NCBI GenBank assembly: GCA_021531755.1 | Contig: JADYUK010000004.1 | Span: 62,001 to 126,000, forward strand | Direction of reading: 5' to 3' | Source of the DNA: Hoylesella loescheii | GTDB lineage: Bacteria; Bacteroidota; Bacteroidia; Bacteroidales; Bacteroidaceae | DNA: 64,000 nt | In this document: one piece after another, positions 33,701-42,536 of the stretch | Position numbering within the stretch: the stretch's first letter is position 1 | How the letters are laid out: each line of letters opens with the position of its first letter | Program-made: the position numbers and the translations under genes | Notes under the pieces: generated by a model | Databases searched by the model: none | Seen by the model: only the letters and a program-made list of their open reading frames with translations | What the model was told of the DNA's origin: nothing

Positions 33701-34914
33701 GTATCATAGAGTATGACGAGAACCTCAACAAGATAAGCGACACTCACAACAAGGTGGGCGAGGACCCAGACTTCGGTACTCCGACAATGACACCATTCGA
33801 GCGTGAGGAGTGGGCGTATGAGGCAGGAGTGCTCGTCTCTTACACCAAGTACTATGCTGACGGCAATGGTGTGATGCAGCCAAACCTCCGCACAACATAC
33901 ACCCCTGTCGATGGCAATCCTGACAAGCTGAGAGTTGCCGACGAGTCATACTTCGATGGCATATGGTACTCACAGGCTGGCTCGACATGTGTCTACGAGT
34001 ACTCTGACTTCTCTGGTATGGTTGATATGACACGTGTCGACATACTCCCAATGGTCAGCGAGGATGAGGCAGGTGTTGTCGATGTGCGCTTCTCTCTCCC
34101 GGAGATAGCATACAGCTCAAACACAAACATCGCTCTCTATCGCGACGGCAAGAAGGTGGCAGAGGCTGCCGCTGTCGACTGCTACGACTTCGAGACAGGT
34201 GTCTGCAAGCTGAGAGATACTGTCGTGCCTAACGGCATACATGAGTATTTCGTCCAGCCATTGGTAGGCGTTGCCGACGAGTTTGCAGAGAATATAGAGT
34301 ATAAGGGCTTCTATATCTCAGCCATCGCAGAGGTAAAGACAGAGACATATCTCCCTCCAGTCACTGACCTCCGTCTCGCTGGAGCACGCGAGGAGAGCGT
34401 CCTGGTTGGATTCACAAGATACACCCAGCAGATAGCAACCATCGAGTGGACCAATCCGGAGAACCGTCCTGACTGCTTCATCTCTAACGACCTCTACTTC
34501 GAGGGTATGCAGTCAGGCGAGACAGCAACGACCGACGCTGACGCTACTAAGCTTGACGCGACAGTATATCTTGAGAAGCCAGGCGAGACAGCGACACTCT
34601 TCGTGCTGACACGCTATGCTCTCGGAAAGGCCAAGAGTGAGCCAATAACTATCTCTCTCGAGCAGTTCAATGAGGTCATGGCAGGCATTGACAACGTTCT
34701 GGCCGACGCAGAGGGTAACACCTTCGATATGAACGGAAGGATATTCTCTGTCAACGGAACAGCAGACATAACAGTCTACACACCAGCCGGACAGACTGTC
34801 GCCATGGCAAAGAACACAGCCAGCATAGACCTCAGCGACCTCAAGGACGGTGCGTATGTTGTCCTCGTAAAGAAGGCCAACACCGTCAAGGGCTACAAGA
34901 TTACATTGAAATAA
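30799..34914 (+). CDS. Giant secreted protein with YD-type repeats, duplicated modules and T9SS tail
   Basis: ATG 30799 (TTG at 30796 ignored) opens a 1371-aa protein with a signal peptide (about 1-25). Two homologous halves each contain a GDAMG segment, YD-like repeats (YEYDAAGRLV, YEYDERGNLIEKKTY), then a beta-sandwich with an FRNG or YRDG turn (near residues 310 and 1105). The middle (about 535-760) looks like beta-propeller repeats (TASFDVAQ, MFYEDINYNTAF). The C-terminus (VYTPAGQTVAM... YKITLK) is a type A sorting domain. It is probably surface-exposed; the ligand or function is unknown. The Rhs-like repeats lack a toxin tip. Confidence 0.8.
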   Translation: MKQLLHLTALIWLMTLLGAHEAQAQDYSGKPGRKLVCTYTNGDAMGEASGITKQEHFFAGPTNRPQRGCLLGKGTTTEFSLTNYYSFDESKDGDNTIVKYYKSQWGKYDYGDDGLKAPALQETVTVDAAGRVVRRVTSSYAYEYKYDAAGALTEEIWTIASSGALNKKITYTNNEAGQTVMAIETNSKGAFSCKYVYEYDERGNLIEKKTYKRTTATDEKTEYLYVDELYTYDDNGYLTEYIKYGSGKATADPKLTSRKTYEPYNGNPNRRYEISYSSPTTAEDGTVSWKKSATSYIYEYADFTDNGREPWAIDDLTAVTAAAKNDVTITFTAPKNTNDKTKFAIFRNGVPVGVAAYADVKGESGKCSYTETGVRLGEWEYFVVPFEGSSLLDITANTQRYVSNAAPVKVQTNTLKAVQNLSYDVKKETYTQNDEDLGTLTKTAYVITLRWDENPGLASNGFTGHDVYFEKVLPNGQKQNTLIAESADPTATSVNFDYLDSYNEMNIFVVSHFAAGNAVSEKICIKKADLESKTADPVMLYGLAASWDGAYTASFDVAQANSDDKLPVTKGDKKMESVCAGIKCAANVGDKYVMFYEDINYNTAFATVNFETGNVVDVNNYSYKGGKPGAMMQSMTYNNRKGKLYGIEKVYNEEIEGYQTALYSIDPETGALTEEKRYNEEIDGIVADSKGPMYVVKNKMVNYQPVPTLWKLDNSTMELPEAPTVDNTDVTVQNSTDNSLVMSADNKVVYYITGTQVNAFDLTAKTFTVLGNLDELVSGITAAPGTVDGEATQAPAEPDARKLVSKTWYGDAMGSAPGTQDMTKELYFYNYDNKLERIAKYGRGYNEDGTYGDYELTRYTKNTLDANGNVTNAVTYQNGLYDYGDMAMKLTSETTYEYDAAGRLVKENSGSGTVGYEYDEAGNIVKKTITNANTNTVTQTIEYLDFAAVNKPTVYTSTGAYDSYNYTGIIEYDENLNKISDTHNKVGEDPDFGTPTMTPFEREEWAYEAGVLVSYTKYYADGNGVMQPNLRTTYTPVDGNPDKLRVADESYFDGIWYSQAGSTCVYEYSDFSGMVDMTRVDILPMVSEDEAGVVDVRFSLPEIAYSSNTNIALYRDGKKVAEAAAVDCYDFETGVCKLRDTVVPNGIHEYFVQPLVGVADEFAENIEYKGFYISAIAEVKTETYLPPVTDLRLAGAREESVLVGFTRYTQQIATIEWTNPENRPDCFISNDLYFEGMQSGETATTDADATKLDATVYLEKPGETATLFVLTRYALGKAKSEPITISLEQFNEVMAGIDNVLADAEGNTFDMNGRIFSVNGTADITVYTPAGQTVAMAKNTASIDLSDLKDGAYVVLVKKANTVKGYKITLK

Positions 34915-34983
34915 ATCTCTTTCTGCATTGATGACTCTTCCTGTATGCACAGGCATAGAGGAAGACAGGACAATATAGCGATG

Positions 34984-35019
34984 ATTGCCTGCCGTTCCAC
35001 GTAGCGGCAGGCAATTTTC
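34984..35019 (+). terminator. Terminator after the YD-repeat gene
   Basis: ATTGCCTGCCG (34984-34994) pairs perfectly with CGGCAGGCAAT (35005-35015), then TTTTCT. Confidence 0.75.
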
Positions 35020-35176
35020 TCGATTGATGGTAATGTATGTCATCGAGACGGGGTCTATAAAGCATCACGGGCATGAATAACAGCGATACACCTACCGCAA
35101 GGAGATGATTTATATATCCCACACTGATACGGAAGATTAAGAAATGCTAACCAAAACCAACAAAACTGTAATATAC

Positions 35177-38100
35177 ATGAAAAGAAAGAACATCCTTTGT
35201 ATGATGCTCCTTGCCATCCTCACATGGCTCTCTCCACTGCAAATGAAGGCAGGCAAGAACGTCATACTCAAATCACCCGAGGAGTATCAGATCATGAACA
35301 TCTCGCCTAACGGACAATGGGCGTGCGGCGTTTATGTCGACTACTCAGACAATTATTATGGATTCCGCTGGAATCTTGTCAGTGGAGAGATAGAGCTCCT
35401 CAGCACAGCAAGCCAGTCAGAGGCATGGAGCGTCTCTGACAATGGCATCGTTGCCGGAAACTATGAGACATCTGTCGGTGGCTCTGCCACACAGAGCTTT
35501 CCCGCATATTATGCCGATGGCAAGTGGAACATTGTGGAGTTCCCTATAGGTAACATAGAAGGCGGCATAGCCTACGATATCACTCCTGACGGCCACTACA
35601 TGTCAGGCTCGCTCGTTGTCAACGGCCGTTACGACTCCTATATATGGAAGGACGGAAGACTACACCGCACACTCGAGAACACCCGCACCTCCATGCCATA
35701 CTGCATCTCGCCCGACGGACAGGCAGCAGGAGGATGGATAGACACAGGCAACCGCCAGGCATGCTACTGGCAGCCAGATGGCAGCGTAAAGTTCCTCTCT
35801 GCCACAAAATCGCCCTGGAGCTCGGCACGCACATTCTCACCCGACGGGAAGAAGATTCTCTTCTGGGGCGGATGGAACAAGGAAAGTGAGAGCACACAGA
35901 AGCTTCTCACAGCATACGACATCACAACAGGCGAGAACTTATGGCTCGAACCAGTGCAGTATGACTCAGACTTTGAGCTCTTCGACATCGCCAACGACGG
36001 CACCATCATAGGCGCGAACAATAACCGTGGATATATCTATACTAACGGAGAGAAATACTATCTTGATGAATATCTCACCAATAGAGGCGTAGACTTCAAG
36101 GAGCTTGATGCCTTCATACTCGACGGCACAGACTATTACCAGATAATACGCGGTATGTCTCTCAGCGCTGATGGCTCTGTCATCGGTATTCTGTATTATG
36201 CTAATTCGGGAGAGGGGCAGGCGGCTCTCCGCTCGGCAATCATAATGTTTGACTATGATGCCACTAATCTCCCGCCGTCTTCCCTCCACGCCTCACAGCT
36301 CTCAGGCATCAATGCCGCAGTGCTTACCTGGGGCGCTCCTGTCGGCGCTGAGGGCATAACAGGCTACAACATCTACCGTAACGGCACTATTGTAGCCACC
36401 GTCCCAGCAGGCTCGACAACATATTATGACGAGAATCTCGACTATACTGACTACAGCTATGAGGTGACTGTTGTCTATGGTGACAGCGAGTCTGCCAAGT
36501 GTACTGCCGCCAACCTTACTGTCCAGCAGAATAAGATACAGGCGCCACAGGCTCTCTTCTCTCGCCAGAAAGGCTATAACAACGCTTATCTGACATGGGC
36601 GGAGCCGATGTCAAACCTTATCACAAAGACCTATACCGATATAAACACAGCAAACGTGAACGGCTTCGGACCGAACAGCGATGGCTTCGAGTTTGAGGTG
36701 GCTATACGTTATGGAGCTGAGGAGGTTGCGGCATATAAGGGATGCAAGGTCACAAAAGTGGCTTTCTATCCTCTCTCTGAGCAGAAGGACTGGACTGTGA
36801 ATCTCTATACATACGAGGGCACAAAGCTCACGCTCATATACTCACAGCCTGTCACACAGAAGCTCGAGATTGGCAAGATGAACACTGTCATACTCGACAC
36901 GCCACAGCCTCTGCCTGCCGGTGAGCTCGTGGCTGGTATAGGTGTCACTGTGCCAAAAGCCAACACAAATGTCTTCGGTATAGACTTCGGCCATGCCGAT
37001 ATGCAGTATTCTGACCTCCTCCGCCTGAAGTCAGACGCCGATTTCTATTCTCTCTCAGAGATGTCATCGGCAAGCGGAAGCATGTACCGCGCGTCATGGC
37101 TTATGAATGTCATCCTCTCTCCTGAGGGCTCATCAGCCGATATCGACGATATAAAGGAGTACACAGTCTATGCGGACAATGAGCTGCTGACAACAACAAC
37201 AGCTACCGACGCTATCATCCCGACTCTCTCAGAGGGTACGCATACCATCGGTGTCAATACTGTCTATGCCGACGGAAGGACATCAGATATCGTCTCTGTC
37301 TCACAGGATATAAAGAACGATATCGCCGCCCTGCCGGCTGTCAACGATGTCTCGATATCATTCGCCAATAATACAGATATGACAGCGACATGGCAGCGCC
37401 CTGCCGACAAGGAGAAGAAGCTCGTCACATATGCCGGCGACGAGCCACACAATCTCAGCATCACCGTGCCCGACGGATACAACGATATCCTTATCGGCAG
37501 TGACTATCCCGCCTCAATGTTCAAGGGATACAAGGGCTATAACATCACATCGTGCCGCTTCTATCCTCTCTCTGATGCCCTCTACACCATTCTTCTTTAT
37601 AAGGACGGAGTGCTTGTGGCTGAGCAGCCTTGCGATGATGTTGTCCTCAACAAGTGGAATAGCTTTGCCCTCGAAACTCCGATAGAGATAGAGGAAGGAG
37701 CCAATTATCGTCTCGTGATTGACTGCTATGATGTCACTTCTGGCATGTCGGTCATCGCAGTGGATACCAATGCCCCATATTCAGGCTATTCTGACCTCTA
37801 CTCCCTCGATGGCGTGTCCTACTCATACTTCACAGCAGACACTGGCATACGCCACAACGCTATGGTAGGAATGACGATTGAGGATAAGCAGACTATGGAG
37901 CTCCCTGTCGCTGGCTATGACGTCTCTGTCGACGGGAAGAAGCTTAATGCCTCCATGCTGACAGAGCCCCGGTTCACATACACCTTCGGCTCAGCCGACA
38001 AGGAGAGCCATGCGCTGAATGTCGATGTCTATTACGAGGCTGTGCCACAGAGCGTGAAGGGCTCTGATGTGTATTTCATCATCGGAAGCTCGACAGGCAT

Positions 38101-38326
38101 AGAGGAGAACACTATAGCCTCTATCACAATACGCCAGACAGACAGCCGCATCACAGTGACAGGCAACAATGTCTCCCGTGTGTCACTCTTCTCTGCTGAC
38201 GGTGCTGCGGTTGCATCGGCTGATAGCGATACGCTTCCTGTCGGTCAGCTCTCTGAGGGCATATATGTCGTTAAGGCTATTGTCGACGGAGAGACCATTA
38301 CACGCAAGATACGCATAGTCAGATAA
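35177..38326 (+). CDS. Large secreted protein with HAF-like repeats, FN3 domains and T9SS tail
   Basis: ATG 35177 is preferred over 35144 because it starts the signal peptide (MKRKNILC... KAG). In the 1049-aa product the first 360 residues contain HAF-like extracellular repeats (ISPNGQWACG, VSDNGIVAG, ITPDGHYMSG, ISPDGQAAGG). Fibronectin III modules follow (GYNIYRNG near 400) with two jelly-roll-like modules sharing YKG-K/YN and CRFYPLSD or VAFYPLSE (about 525 and 780). The C-terminus (GIYVVKAIVD... RKIRIVR) is a type A sorting domain. It lies in tandem with the preceding giant protein, 262 bp downstream. A surface role is inferred. Confidence 0.82.
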   Translation: MKRKNILCMMLLAILTWLSPLQMKAGKNVILKSPEEYQIMNISPNGQWACGVYVDYSDNYYGFRWNLVSGEIELLSTASQSEAWSVSDNGIVAGNYETSVGGSATQSFPAYYADGKWNIVEFPIGNIEGGIAYDITPDGHYMSGSLVVNGRYDSYIWKDGRLHRTLENTRTSMPYCISPDGQAAGGWIDTGNRQACYWQPDGSVKFLSATKSPWSSARTFSPDGKKILFWGGWNKESESTQKLLTAYDITTGENLWLEPVQYDSDFELFDIANDGTIIGANNNRGYIYTNGEKYYLDEYLTNRGVDFKELDAFILDGTDYYQIIRGMSLSADGSVIGILYYANSGEGQAALRSAIIMFDYDATNLPPSSLHASQLSGINAAVLTWGAPVGAEGITGYNIYRNGTIVATVPAGSTTYYDENLDYTDYSYEVTVVYGDSESAKCTAANLTVQQNKIQAPQALFSRQKGYNNAYLTWAEPMSNLITKTYTDINTANVNGFGPNSDGFEFEVAIRYGAEEVAAYKGCKVTKVAFYPLSEQKDWTVNLYTYEGTKLTLIYSQPVTQKLEIGKMNTVILDTPQPLPAGELVAGIGVTVPKANTNVFGIDFGHADMQYSDLLRLKSDADFYSLSEMSSASGSMYRASWLMNVILSPEGSSADIDDIKEYTVYADNELLTTTTATDAIIPTLSEGTHTIGVNTVYADGRTSDIVSVSQDIKNDIAALPAVNDVSISFANNTDMTATWQRPADKEKKLVTYAGDEPHNLSITVPDGYNDILIGSDYPASMFKGYKGYNITSCRFYPLSDALYTILLYKDGVLVAEQPCDDVVLNKWNSFALETPIEIEEGANYRLVIDCYDVTSGMSVIAVDTNAPYSGYSDLYSLDGVSYSYFTADTGIRHNAMVGMTIEDKQTMELPVAGYDVSVDGKKLNASMLTEPRFTYTFGSADKESHALNVDVYYEAVPQSVKGSDVYFIIGSSTGIEENTIASITIRQTDSRITVTGNNVSRVSLFSADGAAVASADSDTLPVGQLSEGIYVVKAIVDGETITRKIRIVR

Positions 38327-38339
38327 TCTCCCTCACATG

Positions 38340-38373
38340 GCCTCTGCCGATGCCAACCGTCAAAGGCAGAGGC
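38340..38373 (+). terminator. Hairpin 14 bp after the FN3 protein gene
   Basis: GCCTCTGCC (38340-38348) pairs with GGCAGAGGC (38365-38373). It lacks a T-run; a second, larger hairpin follows at 38417-38489. Confidence 0.5.
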
Positions 38374-38416
38374 TATGGATTCTCTACACCCCCGTTATCA
38401 TCACTACTATACAACA

Positions 38417-38489
38417 CAGCGGGAAGCATGAGCTGCAGTCCCTTTTATCCTCGTCCAAGGATTTCAGGGCTGTCTCATGCTTCCCGCTG
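38417..38489. terminator. Large hairpin between convergent genes
   Basis: CAGCGGGAAGCATGAG (38417-38432) and its exact complement (38474-38489) enclose a 41-nt loop whose ends can also pair. It lies between the rightward FN3 gene and leftward comF, so it may terminate in both directions. Confidence 0.5.
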
Positions 38490-38574
38490 TTATTGTGCCT
38501 ATGGTCAGATGGTGGAGGATTGATGCTCGGCAACAGTATATCGCCATCATCCCTTGTGTTTTTCTCCCGTGTCT

Positions 38575-39300
38575 TTATCCTTCAGTCTTAGCGAAGGCGA
38601 GAATGCTTATCCTGATGTCAGGTATATCGCGCAGCTGGAGCAGACACTCACGCATGGTGGCTCCAGTGGTGATTATGTCGTCGACAAGCACTATGTGTTT
38701 CCCCCTGACTCCTTCTGCCGAGATGAGCGAGAAAGTGCCGCGCACATTCTCCTGCCTCTCCATTGCTGTCAGCCGTGTCTGGCTTTTGCTGAACGATTTG
38801 CGTGCCAGTAGTGTCTCGCATATCTCGAGATGGAACACTGTCGCTATGCCGACGCATAGCTCCCGGCTCTGGTTGTAGCCACGTTCCTTCTGCCTGTCCC
38901 CTGTAAGCGGTATGGGTACGAGAACATCGGCTGTGGAGAGTAATGAGGCACAAAGAGGGTCTGCTGCCATCAGACGCCCCGCAAAATGGCATAAGGATGC
39001 GTCATGGCCGTATTTCATGGCATGGATTGTCGAGGCGAGGATGTCTCCTGGGTTGTATACATAAACGGCTGTGGCGCTGCATATCGGCATCACGCCCCAG
39101 AAGAGACGTGCAAGGGCATTGTCCTCCACAGAAGGATAAGTAGTCTTAGGCCATGATGCGAGGCAGTTTGTGCAGACATGCCGCTCATGGCTCATGAGGC
39201 GTCCGCCACAGCAACAGCATATAGGTGGGAAGAAAACATCCACAAGACGTGACACATGCCACGCCAGCTTGCTTCTGAGAGATGTATTGTCTGCTGACAT
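38575..39300 (-). CDS. ComF-family phosphoribosyltransferase-like protein
   Basis: The 241-aa protein has an N-terminal double zinc-finger-like segment (PPICCCCGGRL, then HVCTNC, residues 26-45). The phosphoribosyltransferase fold has the PRPP-binding motif VLVDDIITTGAT (about 203-214) and the ComF signature KERGYNQS (about 138-145). ComF proteins take part in DNA uptake in competent bacteria and are widely conserved otherwise. It is the last gene of the envelope cluster, 200 bp from murI. Confidence 0.92.
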   Translation of the reverse strand: MSADNTSLRSKLAWHVSRLVDVFFPPICCCCGGRLMSHERHVCTNCLASWPKTTYPSVEDNALARLFWGVMPICSATAVYVYNPGDILASTIHAMKYGHDASLCHFAGRLMAADPLCASLLSTADVLVPIPLTGDRQKERGYNQSRELCVGIATVFHLEICETLLARKSFSKSQTRLTAMERQENVRGTFSLISAEGVRGKHIVLVDDIITTGATMRECLLQLRDIPDIRISILAFAKTEG

Positions 39301-39501
39301 GCTGAATGTTATATCCGTTCCCGTTTCGTAGGAGGGGGTACAGGAACCGGTGGAGTAGAGTAGGGTGGTGTGTGCTGAATATTAAAAATAACCGGTGCGG
39401 TCAGCCATGATGTTTTTCAGTGATATTGTCATCACCAAAGGTCAATATTGCCCTATGTTGACTGTTCCTCAACATCATATTCTTTAGTCCTAAAGCCACT
39501 G

Positions 39502-40320
39502 TCACAGGTCAACATGCTCAACTGCAACATTGCTGTGGAGGAATATCTGGGCACATTCCTTGAACCGCTCTGGGTTCTCTGTTGTCATGAACCGGACTGT
39601 CCCATGCTTTGAGCACCGTGCGTCCATATCGGGATGACGGCGGAAATAATCGGCGAGACTATTCACCACAATGTCGCCCTGTGGCACTATCCTTGTGCCC
39701 TCCGGCACAGCTTTCTCTATCGAGTGCATGAGGAGCGGATAGTGTGTGCATCCGAGAATGAGGGTGTCTATCTCTGGGTCGCGGCTGAAGAGTTGTGTTA
39801 TCCGTTTTCTTACAAAATAGTCTGCCCCGTCAGTGTCAGCCTCTCCAGCCTCCACGATGGCTGCCCATAAGGGACATGCCTGTCCTGTAACCTTAATGTC
39901 AGGGAAGAACTTCGCTATCTCAAGCTCATAGCTCATGGAGCGGACGGTCCCTTCTGTCGCCACATATCCTACGTGACGAGACTGTGTTATGTCGCCAATC
40001 TGCTCGACAGTGGGACGTATAACGCCAAGCACACGGCGTGATGGGTCATATTCAGGCAGGTCGTTCTGCTGTATTGTCCGCAGCGCCTTAGCCGACGCTG
40101 TGTTACATCCTAATATCACAAGCTGGCATCCAAATGAGAACAGACGCATCACAGCTTGCCGTGTGAACTCATATACGACATCGAACGAGCGTGAGCCATA
40201 AGGCGCACGGGCATTATCACCAAGGTAGAGATAATCATACTGTGGCAATTCTTGCTGTAATCTCTGGAGTATGGTCAGTCCGCCATATCCTGAGTCGAAT
40301 ATTCCGATAGGACTCGTCAT
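39502..40320 (-). CDS. murI: Glutamate racemase
   Basis: The 272-aa enzyme interconverts L- and D-glutamate for peptidoglycan. Both catalytic cysteines are present, in LGCNTASA (about residue 74) and LGCTHYPLL (about 189), with the substrate motifs FDSGYGGL (8-15) and LGDNARAPYG (33-42). It is the fifth gene after bamA and the skp-like genes on the same strand, matching the usual Bacteroidales order. Confidence 0.97.
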   Translation of the reverse strand: MTSPIGIFDSGYGGLTILQRLQQELPQYDYLYLGDNARAPYGSRSFDVVYEFTRQAVMRLFSFGCQLVILGCNTASAKALRTIQQNDLPEYDPSRRVLGVIRPTVEQIGDITQSRHVGYVATEGTVRSMSYELEIAKFFPDIKVTGQACPLWAAIVEAGEADTDGADYFVRKRITQLFSRDPEIDTLILGCTHYPLLMHSIEKAVPEGTRIVPQGDIVVNSLADYFRRHPDMDARCSKHGTVRFMTTENPERFKECAQIFLHSNVAVEHVDL

Positions 40321-40400
40321 TTGCTGTTCTCCTGTTATGTATATTGAGGTGCACGGCCAGTTTTCTCTTCTATAATGGGTGCAGGTGGGGGCTTTATCTC

Positions 40401-40913
40401 TTACCGTCTCATGGCCTCTATGACCACGTTTGTTATATCCTTACCGATATTGGGCGATATGAAGGGGCACGCATTGCTGTCAGTATTGACAATGAGATCC
40501 AATAATTGTTCTGCCGCAACAGCTCTCAGTGTGTCGTTTATCCGCTGCTGCACGGGCTGCACAGCATCAGCCTCGGCCTGCTTGAGCAGTCTGCGGGCCT
40601 CCTCGCGGAATCTCACATTGCTCTCCATTGTCTGCTGCAACTCAGCCTGACGTTTGCGTCTGATAGACGGCGCGAGGGTTGTCACATTGTCGAGGAACTC
40701 CTCATACTTTGTGTTGAACTCTTTCTCTGCGCGTTGTGTCTCCCGCTCGTACTGCGCTCTCAGCTGCTCAACATCAGCCATAGCCTGACGGTATTCGGCC
40801 AGTGATGCCAACACCTTGTTGTTGCTATAGTAGCCTATGCTTACCTGTGCCGATGCTGTCAGCGGGATGATGACTGTTACAATGATTGGAAGTATTATGC
40901 GTGATAGTCTCAT
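40401..40913 (-). CDS. OmpH/Skp-family periplasmic chaperone (third copy)
   Basis: ATG 40913 gives a 170-aa protein with a signal peptide (residues 1-22) and the Skp layout: a short strand (VSIGYYSNNKVLA), then a long charged coiled coil (about 40-110), then a C-terminal return strand (DLIVNTDSNACPF). It should hold unfolded outer membrane proteins. It is more divergent than the two copies next to bamA, and separated from them by a terminator. Confidence 0.82.
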   Translation of the reverse strand: MRLSRIILPIIVTVIIPLTASAQVSIGYYSNNKVLASLAEYRQAMADVEQLRAQYERETQRAEKEFNTKYEEFLDNVTTLAPSIRRKRQAELQQTMESNVRFREEARRLLKQAEADAVQPVQQRINDTLRAVAAEQLLDLIVNTDSNACPFISPNIGKDITNVVIEAMRR

Positions 40914-41090
40914 GATTATGGCTTTTGTTGGTTCTTTATGGTTGACGAGTGGCAAGTGAACGAGCTGGTGAGTTGACGAGTAAAGAAGTAAACGAGTCAA
41001 CAGGTTCACACGTTGACAAGCTGACAGGTAAACGTGTTGTCAACTACCGAAGCTTGAATACCCGTATAATGACATGTTGTGAAATGAAAA

Positions 41091-41133
41091 GCGGCGGCAA
41101 GCAAAATCACCTTTTGCTCTTGCCCGCCGCCGC
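41091..41133 (-). terminator. Terminator after the second skp-like gene
   Basis: On the minus strand GCGGCGGGCAAGAGCAAAA pairs with TTTTGCTTGCCGCCGC (41106-41091) with small internal mismatches and is followed by TTTTC. The adjoining interval 40914-41090 contains degenerate GTTGACGAGT-like repeats and no gene. Confidence 0.75.
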
Positions 41134-41283
41134 TGATAGAGTTTGTGACGCCTGTCAGGGCCATCACATTAGTCTTTGCTCTTAGTTGCCGATGTGTTAT
41201 TCTCTGGCCTGAGTTGGATTGGCGTTCCATGCAGCCTGTTGCACGATACATGCCAATCCGTCTGACACGGCTTTAGAGATAGT

Positions 41284-41790
41284 TTATTTCATCTTGTTGA
41301 GCTCTGCCTTTACGTCGGCTGATACGTCCTTGCTGAGTGTCTCGCTGATGTAAGGTATGCCGGCAGAAATGTCCATGATATAGACGTAGCCTCCAGCCTT
41401 TCCGACAGCCTTGATAGCGTTCTGTATCTTTGTTGAGATAGGCATCATCTTCTCCTGGCTTGACTTCTGCATCTTCTGCTGGTTGTCAGCGTAAGCCTGC
41501 TGTATCTTCTGGTACATCTCCTGGAGAGACTGCTCTGTTGTCTGCTGTGTTGTGGCGTTCATTGTCGCCTTGTCCTTCTCATAGGCCTCTGCCTTTGTCT
41601 GGAGCTCTTTCTGCATAGCCTGGAGCTCATTCTCGTACTGTTTCTGCTCTGCCTCGAGCTCGCCACGTGCCTTGATGAACTCAGGCATTGACTGCATGAT
41701 TGACTGTGTGTCGATGTGGCCGAACTTTGCTGTCTGTGCCATCATTGCCATTGGCATGAAGGCCAAGAGCATAAGAATAATCTTCTTCAT
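41284..41790 (-). CDS. OmpH/Skp-family periplasmic chaperone
   Basis: The 168-aa protein has a signal peptide (1-19), AKFGHIDTQSIMQSMPE after it, a glutamine/lysine/glutamate-rich coiled coil (about 40-115) and the C-terminal core YVYIMDISAGIPYIS. It should shield outer membrane proteins on the way to BamA. Second gene downstream of bamA. Confidence 0.92.
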   Translation of the reverse strand: MKKIILMLLAFMPMAMMAQTAKFGHIDTQSIMQSMPEFIKARGELEAEQKQYENELQAMQKELQTKAEAYEKDKATMNATTQQTTEQSLQEMYQKIQQAYADNQQKMQKSSQEKMMPISTKIQNAIKAVGKAGGYVYIMDISAGIPYISETLSKDVSADVKAELNKMK

Positions 41791-41904
41791 TTTAGTAGGT
41801 TTGTTGTTTTTTTTATATTTTAATTCTGTTGTTTGTTCTCTCTTGTCTCGCTTTTCAGCTGCTGTATGCAGTTGTCATTCTCTTTATCATCCAACCCCTC
41901 AGGT

Positions 41905-42432
41905 TTATTGATAGCCGAGTTTCTGCAGCACCTCGTTTGATATGTCCACCTTTGGTGAGCCATATATTATGCCATTGTCAGCCGAGCGGTCTATGACGAG
42001 TGAGTATCCTCTTGTCTCAGAGATTTCTTTCACGGTGTTGTATATCTCGTCCTGTATAGGTGTCATGAGGGCCTCGCGTTTCTTGAAGAGCTCACCCTCT
42101 GGCCCGAAGTATTTCTTCTTCAAGTCAGACGCTTCCTTCTCCTTGTCCATTATTGCCTGCTGACGTGCCTTTTTCTGCTCCTGTGAGAGGAAGACAATCT
42201 CGTTCTGGTAGTTCTTGTAGAGTGTTGCAGCGGCGTTGTTGAGAGCCTCCACCTCGGCCTGCCATTTCTTGCTTACCTGTGACAACTGCTCGTTGGCGCG
42301 CTCATAGGCAGGTATGTTCTTGAGGATATATTCCATGTCAAGGAGCGCATACTTCTGTGCCTTTGACTTTGTCGGGCATGCAGTCATCATGGCAACAGCA
42401 ATGATGACGATAGCGAAAAACTGCTTTCTCAT
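41905..42432 (-). CDS. OmpH/Skp-family periplasmic chaperone
   Basis: ATG 42432 is chosen because it starts the signal peptide (MRKQFFAIVII...SKA). The 175-aa product has YALLDMEYILKNIPAYE, a coiled coil (about 45-110) and the C-terminal SLVIDRSADNGIIYGSPKVD core typical of OmpH. First gene downstream of bamA. Confidence 0.93.
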   Translation of the reverse strand: MRKQFFAIVIIAVAMMTACPTKSKAQKYALLDMEYILKNIPAYERANEQLSQVSKKWQAEVEALNNAAATLYKNYQNEIVFLSQEQKKARQQAIMDKEKEASDLKKKYFGPEGELFKKREALMTPIQDEIYNTVKEISETRGYSLVIDRSADNGIIYGSPKVDISNEVLQKLGYQ

Positions 42433-42486
42433 ATACTTCTGTTTATGTTTTGTTTTCTTAATCATCGTGGGGACAGCTGTCAGGCA

Positions 42487-42512
42487 CCGGAAGTCACACG
42501 GTGACTATCCGG
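42487..42512 (-). promoter_or_regulatory. Short hairpin between bamA and skp
   Basis: CCGGAtAGTCAC and GTGACTTCCGG on the minus strand pair with a one-base bulge and 3-nt loop, 24 bp after the bamA stop. Without a T-run it is more likely a partial terminator or RNA-stability element. Confidence 0.4.
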
Positions 42513-42536
42513 CCTTTGTCCCGGATGTCGTGTCTT

